Source of the DNA: Cannabis sativa
Taxonomy: Eukaryota > Streptophyta > Magnoliopsida > Rosales > Cannabaceae
Direction of reading: 5' to 3'
NCBI RefSeq assembly: GCF_029168945.1
Contig: NC_083603.1
Coordinates: forward strand, 20,026,001-20,090,000
DNA length: 64,000 bases
The notes under the pieces are model-generated. The model searched no databases. It worked only from the letters and a program-made list of their open reading frames with translations, and was not told where the DNA came from. How positions within the stretch are numbered: position 1 is the first letter of the stretch; every line of letters begins with the position of its first letter. The position numbers were made by a program, and so were the translations under genes. Shown in pieces: positions 25,910-36,827 of this stretch.

Positions 25910-26085
25910 GGTGAAAGAGGAAGTGTTTTCTAGGTCTTTCTCTTATTTCCTTTACTAACCTTAATATTAATCAATAATATTAAATCTGAATATATCATAC
26001 TCATAAAGGACAAAAGATTCTCAAGTAAAAGACTAATACGCCCTTTAACAAAAGACAAAGCTTAAAGACTTAAAAGGGTCATTTG
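24998..26085 (-). mobile_element. Truncated gypsy (Tekay-like) LTR, minus orientation
   Basis: On the + strand it begins TGTAATGCCCAAC and carries in order the landmarks of the minus-strand Tekay LTRs: GACATGTACAATC (about 25217), a CCCTTACCTAC motif, GAGTCAACAGACTC (about 25300), GAACGTTC-like and CAGCCTGAGTGGAA (about 25690). A GA tract then occupies the place where other copies have GAGAGAGA. Homology stops near 26085, where a copia-like LTR fragment begins. It interrupts LINE ORF2. Confidence 0.75.
25825..25906. repeat. (GA)n microsatellite
   Basis: Forty-one GA units inside the truncated gypsy LTR, an expansion of the short GAGAGAGA tract present in the homologous LTRs (43130-43142, 50383-50393). 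Confidence 0.95.
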
Positions 26086-27373
26086 GTCTATAGCTTCCAT
26101 AGGTATTTAGAAGTAAAACGATAATTTTCTTCGAGCTTGCTAAATAGAGATAAATGATAGAGCGTTCATTTTAGTGACTATATTAATTCACTAAAATATC
26201 ATTTATAGGTGGCAAGAGTTTTAAGGATAAAATACATTGAAATGGTGTAACGGTAATTTTATCCCTATGCAATGTAGATCATCTATAGAGGATCATTGAT
26301 TATTGGGATTATAACAATGGATAATTAATAGCGTATCTATATCATGGAACATATAGAACGTTCTATATGACTGAGAGTGCAATTCCAAGTTCTATGTGTG
26401 GATGCAACAAGGAATTAATAAGTCAGTGAATTTACCTGGTAAGTTCTGGATCTGCTTATTGGAAGCTCGGTTATATAGGCCCATGGTCCCCATACTAGTT
26501 GAGACCACACTGCTTATAAGGCTCAGTTAATTGATTTTAATTAATCAATTACAATTCTAAAATTAGACTATGTCTAATTTATGAATTTTCACTAAGCAAG
26601 GGTAAAATTGTGAAGAAAAGAGATTCTAGGTTTTATTTATTAATTAAGAGACTTTATATGTCTAATTAATAAATATATTAAATTACAATATTATTTAATA
26701 ATTAATTTTGAGTTATTAAATAATTGGAATTTGCATTTAAGTGGTTAAATTAGAAAATTAGCGTTTTTGAGAAAATGATATGGGAAAATGACAAAATGAC
26801 AAAATTACAAAGTGGGTCCGATCCACAATCCATGGCCGGCCACACTTAGTGTAATTTACCATTTATTTTTCTATTTTTTTAATGCCAAATAATTCTAACC
26901 TAACCTAGGTGGTTACCTATAAATAGATAGTGATGGCTCACACTTAATAGTTTTGATGAAAATTCACTTTTAGAAAATTTTTCCTGAGCTTCTCTCTATT
27001 AGGCCGAACCACTTCTCTCTTCTTTTCTTCTTAAAATTTTCATAACCTTGAGTGATAGATTGAGTGCCCACACACATCAAGTGGTATCTCAATCATAATG
27101 TGTAAGACTGTGAAGAATCCAATCAACAAGAAGGAGAATCGGACTCAAGAAGGAGAGAAAGAGATCCAGATTCAGATATTGATAATGCTCTCCTACAGAA
27201 AGGAATCAAGGGCTAGGGATCTGAACGGAATGATTCATTATATTCCGCTGCACCCAATGTAAGGTTTTCTTAATCCCTTATGTATTTATTTCATTTTTTT
27301 TAGAAATTCATATTAGGATGTTAATGAAACATACTTGTTAGTAAATCTAGATCCTGGTAAAATATTTCCAACA
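26086..27373 (+). mobile_element. 5'-truncated copia-like LTR
   Basis: Homologous to the last 1.28 kb of the LTR at 5724-7603, starting at TCTATAGCTTC and ending GGTAAAATATTTCCAACA. TATA box at 26918-26925. The 5' part is absent and fused directly to gypsy LTR sequence. The right end abuts antisense Tat sequence. Confidence 0.85.
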
Positions 27374-28580
27374 TGAGCTACCTCGAGTTTTGTTTGGAGA
27401 AACGCTTTTCAATCTTCACCTTTTATTTTTCGGAAAACTCCTTGTACATAAGCACTCGTTGGAGTCTAGCGTCGTTTCTAATCAATCCATGTTCTCGCAA
27501 CTTTTTTGTCGTACAAAAAATGCACCAAACATGTTCTTTGATTGGTAGACTGTATAGGACCTCTGCAATTTCCAAAAAATCTTCAGTGAGTTTTGATTGA
27601 GCTAGCCTCCCTGTGAATACAAATAAAAGGTAATAAAATCCTCAAAATTAGAATAAAAATAATACAAGTATAAAAGTATGCGATGTACGAGGTTGGCAGT
27701 TAAATCTATCCTAATCTCGGGCAGTGTAAATGGGTAAAACCACTTCAATTTCCAATCTCCCATAATAAAAACCACACCTTTCATTCCATTGACCTCTGAG
27801 TTAGCCCACTTACTAAAATAGTAGAAGCCGTTATCGTGGCCAACATTCTTAATGTCATAGAAGTAGCAGAAGTCCTCAATGGTAGATTCCCCTTGCGTGT
27901 ACTCCATATACATCACATAGAACCCAATGATGATTCTATAGTTATTGGGGGTAAGCTAGAAGGGAGAAATGTCATAATATGTTAAAATTGCTTTTACAAA
28001 ACAAATGGAAAGGAACTGCAACTCCAAAGCGAAGAATGGGAATAGATCTCATCGCGACATCAGTCGGCGTAATCGCTAAGTTGGTGAAAGGAAGATGTGG
28101 ACATTGTATTGACACGGGTTTTGTACAACTGGCGTTGATCAACTTTAGCCTCTAGAATGTCGTAAGGTCAAACTTCCGTACACATGAGACTAGATCATCG
28201 CAAGAAAATGGATCGTCTAGTAGTGTGTCTTCTGCAAAAATTGCAACATCCTCATCATCTTCACCTTCATCCCCGCGAGCAGGAAATTCAAAGTCTCGCT
28301 CCATTTCCTCGACTTCCTCATATGGAGCAGCCCTGAGATGGATAAAGCTTCCATGAGCAGATAAGTGGATTAACTTCCCCGCACTTCAATAACTACTGAT
28401 TCTTAGTTCTTTAACCATGCGAGCTATCTCGCCAATAGACCATGAAGCTTGTGAATTCGGTCTCACTAGAACCTCGTCTTCTAACAACGATGTTGGAATA
28501 AAGCTATCATCTTTTCGCGGTTGATCCACGAATGCTCCTTTGTCAAACTCGAAGATCTGGCTAACTGAGAGATTGCTCAT
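27374..28580 (-). pseudogene. Second Tat antisense ORF, decayed
   Basis: The minus-strand frame starts at 28580 with MSNLSVSQIFEFDKG. It continues after breaks to MYMEYTQGESTIEDF and GFYYFSKWANSEV (27602-27916), then to a basic/charged stretch truncated at 27374 by the copia-like LTR. The order, the F-YYFS motif and the length resemble the antisense frame at 7604-9526, though the protein is clearly diverged. It fits the plant gypsy-type transposon domain family (PF04195-like). Followed on the + strand by a polypurine tract and LTR start (29484), as expected for the 3' spacer of a Tat element. Confidence 0.55.
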
Positions 28581-29483
28581 ATGAAAGATAGATTGTCTTT
28601 TTTAGCGTTTTATGCATGAAATTTCAAGAAAAGTGTCCCCACAGGCATAAATTGAAAATAATAAAGCAAGTAAAAATAAATTTCTAGGAATAACGAGAAT
28701 ATTCATGCTATTTTTCATGTTCTCAGTGAAAAACCTGTAGACATGTGCAGGCATTCAAAGTGTTCTACCCAAAAGGTTCGAGCATTTGAAGGTCAGATTA
28801 AAGAAGATGGGAATATTCAAATTAAAGGTAAAAGTTTTCTAGAAAAATCTTTTTTTTGGTTTGTTTCTTCCTAGAGATTTATTACCCAGAACCTAGCCTA
28901 CCGTTTTCATATAATTCCTACCCAAAAGACCCAGAAGGCACGTGATTATTCAAAGAAAATACTTTGAACTAAAAGACAGTTTTTTTTAGAGAAAACCAAC
29001 CTTTAATCCAAATCCTATTAGAGTTTCTGAGCTTGATTACCACCTTGGAGAATCCTTCGAACCTTGAAACAATCTTCAACAAAAGGAGATTCCTCAAAAT
29101 AGATTAAAATTTTAAAAAGGTTTTCAAAGTTTTAGAGAGAAAAGTTTCAATGAAAACTGAAAAATGAGCAGAAAAATGAAATGAATCCTTTCGTATCAAA
29201 GGGGTTTAAATATAGATCATTCTCATCAGTTAAGATCATGACATGTGGCATTTATAAACCAAAGGTAATTCAATCCAACAATTGTCTCAAATCACACCTA
29301 CATAAACCCTGAAGGGATTGATGATGTGGCATCTGGGGAAGATAAAGTAATGAATAACTGTCACTTTGAAACCCCCGACAAGACAATCAAAGGTCACTGC
29401 CATGTGACAGAGCAACGTGCCTGTCCCTCATGAATAGTACTTTTGCTATTTGACAAACAGTTATCATTACAAAACTAGGGGCA
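28581..29483. other. Second Tat element 3' spacer and polypurine tract
   Basis: AT-rich, no gene. Ends in AAAACTAGGGGCA (29471-29483), a polypurine-like tract directly before a TGCGTTATAG LTR start. This matches the arrangement at 10195-10206. Confidence 0.5.
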
Positions 29484-29607
29484 TGCGTTATAGTATAAAT
29501 TTTTTGCCTAAAAATACGAGTAAAGTCTCATAAAAAATTTTCATGTGGAGCCACTCTTCATAGAAAAAGATGATTTGTCGGAAGTGTACGGTTGTCTCCA
29601 CTCATGT
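29484..29607 (+). mobile_element. Second Tat 3' LTR, left part
   Basis: Begins TGCGTTATAGTATAAATT after the polypurine tract, resembling the Tat LTR start at 10206. Tekay element A inserts after 124 bp; the LTR resumes at 38957. The terminal match is loose, so the boundary is tentative. Confidence 0.5.
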
Positions 29608-31860
29608 TGTAAAGCCCGCTTAGTTAATTTGGAAATTATCAGTTAATTATGATTATTTATGAAATTATTTATAGCTATTTAAATAATTTATTATACTGTT
29701 ATTTATGGAATTCAGAAATGCATGGTTATGTTATTCAGTAGTTTTTCATATTTTGCATTTCCGGTGCCCGGTATTTTGGAACTCGGCGTTTGGCTCAGTA
29801 GAAATCACAACTTAGTATGTTATTAGTTTGGGACGGGTTTTAGACATTGGGAATGTCGGGAATGGCCGGGAATTTAGAATTTCCCAAAAATACCCCTTTA
29901 GTTTGATTTATGTGGTTTTAGTGTGGAGGGGCAAAATGGTCTTTTTGCCCCAATGACTTTTGTCTTTTAGTGACTTGATTAAATGGAAATAAATATTTAT
30001 TTTATGTGTTTAATTGGCTGAAATAAGGTTTATGTAATGTGAGTTGATGTCATTTTATCAAAAAAATTACTAAGTTAAAAATTAGAAAAAATTGGACAAA
30101 GCTTTCTCTCTCTTTTCCCTCTCTCTCTTTTCGGCTAGTTGTGGCTGTGCAAAGGGCTGGGTTTTGCTTGGTTGATTCTAGTGGTTTAGCAAGATCAAAG
30201 TGATTTTCATTGAGGTATTTCTTGGTTTTAGTTTCTTACCTTGTTTTTCTTGAAATTTATGTTGAAAATAGTTGATGCATACTTGAATCTTTGATTTTGT
30301 TGCTGCTGAAATCTTGTTGTTGTTTCTGAGATTTAAGTATGTTGATTTGTGGTTATTTAGGTTGTTAGTAATGAATGTTAATTGCTTTGCTCAAATTTGA
30401 AATTTTTAGCTCAAAATATGGTTTTCAAAGAGAATTGATTGAATCTGTTGCTGGGTTGTTGTTAATGTTTTTATTTGATTTCAGAAGCTATTTTAAGCAT
30501 GTTTAAGTAGAATTAAGCTGCTTGGTATGCATGTTGTTTAGATTTGCTCAAGTTTGAGTTTAGAACTCAAAGCTTGAGCTCCAATGGTGATTTTTGTTTC
30601 TGTGTATTCTGGGTTGTTTTGAGGCCTTAGAAATGTTCTAGGGAAGGTTTAGAACAGGTCTGGAAAGTTTGAATCAATTTGGGGTTGAATTGGTTGAGTT
30701 ATGAAAATTTGATGTTGCTGCTTGCGAGGAACCGGAATTCCGGTTGTGCATCCGGAATTCCGGATGGGCTTCGAAAATTCCCAGAACCGAAATTCCGGTT
30801 GGGCAACCGGTCTTCCGGTTGGGGAATTTTCAGAACCCGTGTTTTTCCTTGTTTTTATGTTTTTGGGGGTATTGCCATGCTTTTTATCGATAGGGAAACT
30901 TTTAATTCCTAGTTTAAGTCCCCGGGAAGTGATTTAGCGTGTCACTTATAGTGTTGTGATTTTTATGGTTTAGGAGCACATGTCCGTAATCCGCCGCTCA
31001 GCTAAAAGTTCCAGTCAGGTTGACCGGCACACCTGAATTCGGAATCCAGGTAAGATTAGTATAACAGTATGCATATGTAGATTACATGTTTAGCGTGCAT
31101 GTAGGAAGCCTGTTAGATTACCTTAGTTATGTATATTGGCTTCGAACCATCCAACCCTGTCACGTCGGTACAGGCTGGAGTATGACCAGCAGCCGGAGTA
31201 TGACCGGTTCGACCGATCAGGATGACATTTGGTTGGTGGTTCCGTGCTATTGACCTATCCCGTCGGTACGCCGGAGTATGACCGGCGGCGGAGTATGACC
31301 GGTTCGACCGATCAGGAGGATACTTGTCAATAGTACCGTCCCTGTGAACGTTCAAAACTCAGTACCATGTTGGACATGGCAGTAGTGGCTCAGTACCGTG
31401 TTGGACACGGCAGTAGCGGGACTCAGTATCGTGTTGGACACGGCAGTTAGAGTTATGTATGAGTATTATTATGCTTTTCTTATTGAGTCTGTCGACTCAC
31501 AGTTTACGTTTATGTGTAGGTAAAGGCAAGGCTAAAGCTGATGGGCCGTGAGCGAGCTTGTGAGATTGTACATGTCGGGGCGGTTAGGCCTGGAGCGTAC
31601 GATCATCGGGACAGCGAGGCTGATTTTTTGTAACTGGTCGTTAGACGACCTTTATTTTGTGTATCAGTTAAACAGTTAAAACTTTTTGTAAATAATTTTA
31701 TAATCGGGATCCCGAGTCTTTTGTAATATTATTTTATAAGTTTAATTAAAAAGCAAAATTTTAATTAATCACGTTTTTCCATAAACCTCGTTGATTAGCA
31801 ACGAGCTGCACAGTACGTTTAAAAATCACGTAATACGCCTATGGTAGTTAGGGTGTTACA
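29608..31860 (+). repeat. Element A 5' LTR
   Basis: 2253 bp, TGTAAAGCCC to GTGTTACA. Contains a cluster of CCGGAATTCCGG-type palindromes (30730-30820), a 'CCGGAGTATGACC' tandem block (about 31170-31320) and a 'GTGTTGGACACGGCAGTA' tandem block (about 31365-31447). It carries a 121-bp segment (30539-30659) missing from the 3' LTR. Confidence 0.95.
30730..30820. repeat. Palindromic CCGG cluster in Tekay LTR
   Basis: Perfect 16-bp palindromes AACCGGAATTCCGGTT (30730-30745) and ATCCGGAATTCCGGAT (30750-30765) are followed by the imperfect copies ACCGAAATTCCGGTT (about 30784) and AACCGGTCTTCCGGTT (30805-30820). Equivalent clusters occur in the other Tekay LTRs (about 37830-37920, 42440-42525, 49686-49770). 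Confidence 0.9.
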
Positions 31861-31863
31861 ATT

Positions 31864-31875
31864 TGGTATCAGAGC
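31864..31875 (+). other. Element A primer-binding site
   Basis: TGGTATCAGAGC, complementary to the 3' end of initiator tRNA-Met, three bases after the 5' LTR. It is where minus-strand cDNA synthesis would be primed. Confidence 0.93.
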
Positions 31876-32142
31876 CGCCAGGTTGTCTTCCGAAGATCGT
31901 CACGACATGTACAATCATCATCAGCAGTTAGCTCGTTTCACGGTTCAGTAAGCCTTTATTGCTTTAGTAATTTATTTTATTCAGTTATGAAAAAGAAAAG
32001 CCTGTTAGGAAGCATGTTAGTAGCCTGATAGTAGAATAGGCGCATGTTTCGTTTTTAATTTCCAAATTAAGCGGCATTAGTAAGCTCTCCTTGAATACGA
32101 CCTGATATGCCAACTCTTGATTTCGCAGGCGGTTCTAATCAG

Positions 32143-33616
32143 ATGGACGCCAGGCGAACTACCAGGAGTCAGGGCAACTCCGTAGGGTCGAACCAAGGAC
32201 AGGGAGCTCAGTTTCCCCCACCTGTTAGGGGCCGAGGTAGAGGTCCCCGAGGCAGGGCTCGTGGTCGGGGTGATGAGAACCCGCCACAGGCTGCCCAGGC
32301 TCCCCCAGCCGATCAGGGAGCCCGGGCGGGAGTTACGATTTGCGGAGATGCAAGCCCGGATAGAAGAACAAGACCTCGAGATTCAGAGGTTGAGACAGCA
32401 GGGTGCTCCTGCAGTTCCAGTGCCCGTAGTTCCAGTGGCACCTGCCCCTGCTGCCCAGGCCGAGATAGTGGTGGCGGCCCATAGATTGGAACCTTTGTAT
32501 GAGCGGTTCCGGAAGCAAGCACCTCCAGTTTTCCTGGGAGGTCCGGACGTAATGAAAGCCGAGCAATGGCTGACGGTGATCACCAAGATCCTGAACTTTA
32601 TGGGTGTCACCGGTAACGACAGAGTGGTATGCGCCACATTCCAGTTCCAGGAGGACGCGCTGGTCTGGTGGGACATGGTGTCCCAGATCCATGACGTCAC
32701 CACCATGACCTGGGAAAGGTTCCAGGAACTCTTTAATGCAAAATACTACAACGAGGCGGTCAGAAGCGCCAAGAGGAAAGAGTTCGCTCACCTGACCCAG
32801 CGTGAGAACATGAGCGTCACTGAGTATACTACTCAGTTTGATCGGTTGGCGAGGTTAGCCTCGGGAATTGTGCCGACCGACTTCAGCAAGAAGGAGAAGT
32901 ATCTGGACGGGTTGAATGCCAGGATCAGGCATGATCTGATGATCACCACCGACAACAGCACCACCTATGCTCAGATGGTGGAGAAGGCACTGCGAGCTGA
33001 GGGCGCAGTTGGGTGTATGTCAGAATCAGCCAGTACTTCGGTGAGTGGCGGGGCTCCTACCCCTCCTGCATCAGGCTTTAGCAGGGGGAGTAGTGGTTCG
33101 GCCATTGACCAGAGGAAGAGAGCACCCACTGCTTCCGGCGGCTCGAGTCAGAACAAGAGGTTCCGGGGGAACCAGAACAGAGGGAGTCGTCCTGGTGGTA
33201 CTGAGACCCGCTTCTCCTATCCCGAGTGCCCTATCTGCAAGAGGCACCATCGGGGCGAGTGCAAAGGTCAGGGATGCTTTCATTGTGGCATGCCCGGACA
33301 CTTCAAGAGGGACTGTCCCCAGCTCCGACCAGAGGCACCGCGAGCTCCAGCGATACCCACTCCAGCCAGGGTGTTCGCTATCACGCAGGCTGATGCAGAT
33401 GCCAGCCCATCAGTTGTCACAGGTCAGCTTTTTATTAACAACTCGCTATACTCAGTGCTTTTCGATTCTGGGGCTACACATTCTTATGTGGCGGCCAAAG
33501 TCTTAGGTAAATTGGGACACCGTATGATAGATATGAATCAGGGTTTGGAACCCTGTTACCTGGCGGAGAATTGGTTATCTCCAATAGGTGGATTAGGTCT
33601 ATGCCGATCAGGATAG
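32143..33616 (+). pseudogene. Element A gag and protease (frameshifted)
   Basis: The start MDARRTTRSQGN at 32143 is preferred over the ATG at 32107 because element B has a stop just before the same methionine. Gag has an N-terminal RG/RGR-rich basic region, then a capsid-like retrotransposon gag domain (EQWLTVITK to about RIRHDLM, 32560-32940), a CPICKRHH cysteine/histidine motif and the zinc knuckle [14 protein letters not shown] (about 33274-33315). The aspartic protease active site [10 protein letters not shown] is near 33460-33490. A one-base loss near 32325-32332 separates the N-terminus from the capsid frame, and another near 33510-33520 throws protease out of frame. Gag packages the RNA; protease cleaves the polyprotein. 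Confidence 0.9.
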
Positions 33617-35559
33617 ATGGTAGAGAGTTAAGTGCTGATCTGATAGAGATGAGTCTAGTCGAATTCGATATTATTTTAGGAATGGATTTCCTATCTAAAT
33701 ATTCGGCGAGCATTGATTGTAAAAGGAAGATGGTGATCTTCCAACCGGAAAGTGAAGAACCGTTTGTATTTGTTGGTTCAGTTCAGGGATCTCGGATCCC
33801 AGTGATCTCGGCTATGTCAGCTACAGAATTATTGCACGGCGGTTGCTTAGGGTTTCTGGCCGTGGTGGTGGACACCACTCGGCCAGATACCATTCGGCCA
33901 GAAGACATCAGAGTGGTTCGGGAATTTTTGGATGTTTTTCCCGAAGAACTTCCAGGGTTACCACCTCAGCGGGAGATTGATTTCGTGATTGACTTGGCAC
34001 CAGGGGTGGAACCGGTTTCCAAAGCCCCATATAGAATGGCTCCAGCTGAACTTAAGGAATTAAAGATTCAGCTCCAAGGGTTGCTTGACATAGGGTTCAT
34101 TCGACCCAGTGTGTCACCCTGGGGAGCCCCAGTTTTATTCGTCAAGAAGAAGGATGGATCTATGAGGATGTGCATCGACTACAGGGAGTTGAACAAGCTG
34201 ACGGTGAAGAATAAATATCCATTACCTAGGATCGATGATTTGTTCGATCAGCTTCAGGGGAAGACAGTCTTTTCTAAGATTGATCTCCGTTCGGGTTATC
34301 ATCAGTTGAGAATCCGAGAGGAGGACATTCCGAAGACGAATTTCCGCACTAGGTATGGACATTACGAATTTCTGGTTATGTCATTCGGACTAACCAATGC
34401 TCCTCCAGCATTCATGGACCTGATGAATAGAGTATTCAAGGATTTCCTCGATATCTGTGTGATTGTTTTTATCGACGACATCCTCGTGTACTCTCAATCA
34501 GAAGAGGAGCATGAGTTACATCTTCAGATGGTACTGCAACGGCTTCGAGAACATAAGCTTTATGCCAAGTTCAAGAAATGTGAGTTCTGGCTATCTCAGG
34601 TGTCCTTCCTAGGGCACATTGTGAGCAAAGACGGGATCAAGGTGGATCCCGGGAAGATCGAATCCGTCAGGGATTGGCCGAGACCGAAGACAGTAACAGA
34701 GATCAGAAGCTTCTTGGGTTTAGCTGGGTACTATCGTAGGTTCGTCGAAGGGTTCTCCAAAATTTCAATGCCCCTAACCGAGCTTACAAAGAAGAATCAG
34801 CGGTTTATCTGGTCAGATAAATGTGAAGCTAGTTTTCAGGAGCTGAAACAGAGGTTGATTACTGCTCCAGTGCTAGCTTTACCTTCGGACAAGGAGAAGT
34901 TCGTAGTATATTGTGACGCATCCAAACAGGGTTTGGGGTGTGTGTTGATGCAAGTCGATCGGGTCATCGCTTATGCCTCCCGTCAGTTAAAGGATTATGA
35001 ACAGCGATACCCGACTCATGATCTAGAATTGGCCGCAGTGGTTTTTGCACTGAAGATTTGGCGGCATTACCTTTACGGGGAGAAATGTGAGATCTATACC
35101 GACCATAAAAGTCTCAAGTATTTCTTTACTCAGAAGGATTTGAATATGAGACAATGGCGTTGGTTGGAATTAGTGAAGGATTACGATTGTGAGATCCTCT
35201 ATCATCCCGGAAAAGCCAATGTAGTGGCCGATGCCCTGAGCAGAAAGGGTCCCGGGCAAGTAGCTAGTATGGTTCAGATCTCACCTCAGCTAGCAGAGGA
35301 TATGGTTAGATCCAGCATTGAGTTTGTGGTAGGTCAGCTTCACAACTTAACGCTGCAATCTGATCTGTTGGAAAGAATAAAAGTTGCTCAGATGACAGAT
35401 CCGGAGTTAGTGAAGATCCGAGATGAGGTGTTGGCTGGTCAAGCCAAGGACTTTTCAGTGTCAGACAGTGGGATGCTTTTGTATAAAGCCAGGGTTTGTG
35501 TTCCGAATAGTGTGGAACTTAGAAATGAGATCTTTGAGGAGGCTCATTCTACCCCGTAA
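33571..35559 (+). pseudogene. Element A reverse transcriptase and RNase H
   Basis: An uninterrupted 662-codon frame covers the protease tail (ILGMDFL), RT and RNase H, up to the integrase linker. RT motifs: [30 protein letters not shown] and [12 protein letters not shown] with the catalytic DD at 34468-34482. RNase [25 protein letters not shown] and [11 protein letters not shown]. Element B has [10 protein letters not shown] where A has [10 protein letters not shown], and KTAFRTRYG where A has KTNFRTRYG, so A carries substitutions in conserved RT motifs. The frame ends in a TAA at 35557-35559, where B has a tyrosine codon, so it is an acquired nonsense mutation. These enzymes copy the RNA into cDNA. 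Confidence 0.93.
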
Positions 35560-36333
35560 TCTCTGCATCCCGGCACCACCAAGATGTACCAAGATTTGAA
35601 ACCGTACTTCTGGTGGAACAGTATGAAGAAGAATTTGGTAGAATTCGTATCGAGATGCCTCACTTGTCAGCAGATCAAGGCTGAACATCAGAGACCAGCA
35701 GGGTTGTTGCAGCCTCTAACCCTACCAGAATGGAAATGGGAGGATATTGCGATGGATTTTGTGGTCGGGTTACCTAGGACCACGGGTTTATTTGATTCCA
35801 TCTGGGTAGTGGTGGATCGATTTACGAAATCTGCTCATTTTCTGCCGGTTAGAACAACTTTTACAGTGGATCAGTTGGCAGAGTTGTATGTCAGAGAGAT
35901 AGTGAGACTTCACGGGGTACCGAAGTCGATAGTTTCAGATAGGGATCCGAAGTTCACCTCCAAATTTTGGCAAAGTTTGCAATGGGCAATGGGTACAAAG
36001 CTAAAATTTAGTACAGCATTCCATCCTCAGACAGATGGTCAGTCCGAAAGGACAATTCAGATATTGGAGGACATGTTGAGAGCCTGTGTTATGGACTTTG
36101 AAGGCTCATGGAATAAGTATCTACCGTTGATAGAATTTTCTTACAACAACAGTTATCAGAGTACGATAGGGATGGCTCCCTATGAACTGTTGTACGGTAG
36201 GAAATGTAGATCCCCTATCCAATGGGATGAGATAGGGGAGAGGAAATACCTAGGTCCTGAGTCAGTACAGCGGACCAATGAGGCGATAGAAAAGATAAAA
36301 GCTAGAATGCTTGCCTCACGGAAGCGGACGTAA
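35560..36333 (+). pseudogene. Element A integrase, zinc finger and catalytic core
   Basis: After the stop at 35557-35559 the same frame continues. HPGTTKMYQDL and CLTCQQIK form the HHCC zinc finger. The core has MDFVVGLP (first D), VSDRDPKFTSKFW (second D) and GQSERTIQILED (E), with the SAFHPQTDGQ-type segment before the E. It ends at a premature stop after LASRKRT, caused by a frameshift near 36322-36335 that moves the C-terminus to another frame. Integrase joins the cDNA ends to chromosomal DNA, which explains the 5-bp TSD. Confidence 0.92.
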
Positions 36334-36826
36334 GAGTTACGCAGATCCGAAACGCAGAGATGTTGAGTTCCAAGTAGGGGAACATGTGTTCTTACGGGTA
36401 TCTCCGATGAAGGGGATCAAACGTTTCGGGAAAAGAGGCAAGTTATGCCCTAGATTTACAGGACCTTTCGAGATTCTCGAGAAGATAGGTCAAGTGGCAT
36501 ATCGGTTAGCATTGCCTCCAGCCTTATCAGCAGTTCACAACGTATTCCATGTCTCGATGTTGAGAAAATACGTTTCAGACCCCTCTCATATACTCAGTTA
36601 TGAGAGTCTTGAGCTACAGCCAGACATGACTTATGAGGAACAGCCAGTGCAGATCCTAGATAGAAAGGATAAAGTCCTTCGGAAGACCATAGCATTGGTC
36701 AAGGTTCTCTGGAGAAACAGAAAGGTGGAGGAAGCCACCTGGGAGCTAGAGTCAGATATGAGAGCTCAATATCCAGAGTTATTCAGGTTAGATTTCGGGG
36801 ACGAAATCCTTTTAAGGGGGGGATAG
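36334..36826 (+). pseudogene. Element A integrase C-terminus with chromodomain
   Basis: Out of frame with the core, this part encodes the GPF/Y-like region (GKLCPRFTGPFEILEKIG), the AVHNVFHVSMLRKYV segment and a chromodomain (VQILDRKDKVLRKT, KVLWRNRKVEEATWELE, MRAQYPELF). Chromodomains direct chromovirus integrase to marked heterochromatin. The stop TAG is at 36824-36826, and the polypurine tract overlaps the last codons. Confidence 0.9.
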
Positions 36827-36827
36827 T
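36811..36827 (+). other. Element A polypurine tract
   Basis: AAGGGGGGGATAG-type purine run ending one base before the 3' LTR and overlapping the end of the pol frame. It is the plus-strand cDNA primer. Confidence 0.88.

Noticed and set aside
30679..30937. Overlapping 71-77 codon open frames in the Tekay LTR
   Set aside because: They arise because the CCGGAATTCCGG palindrome cluster lacks stops. They recur in every LTR copy and encode no recognisable domain.
31113..31355. Open frames across the GGTCATACTCCGG tandem block (also 41871-42152 and 48956-49396)
   Set aside because: Repeat-derived low-complexity frames on both strands of an LTR; no start context or homology.
31864..31880. tRNA gene fragment
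   Set aside because: The tRNA-Met similarity is only the 12-base primer-binding site of the retrotransposon, with no cloverleaf around it.
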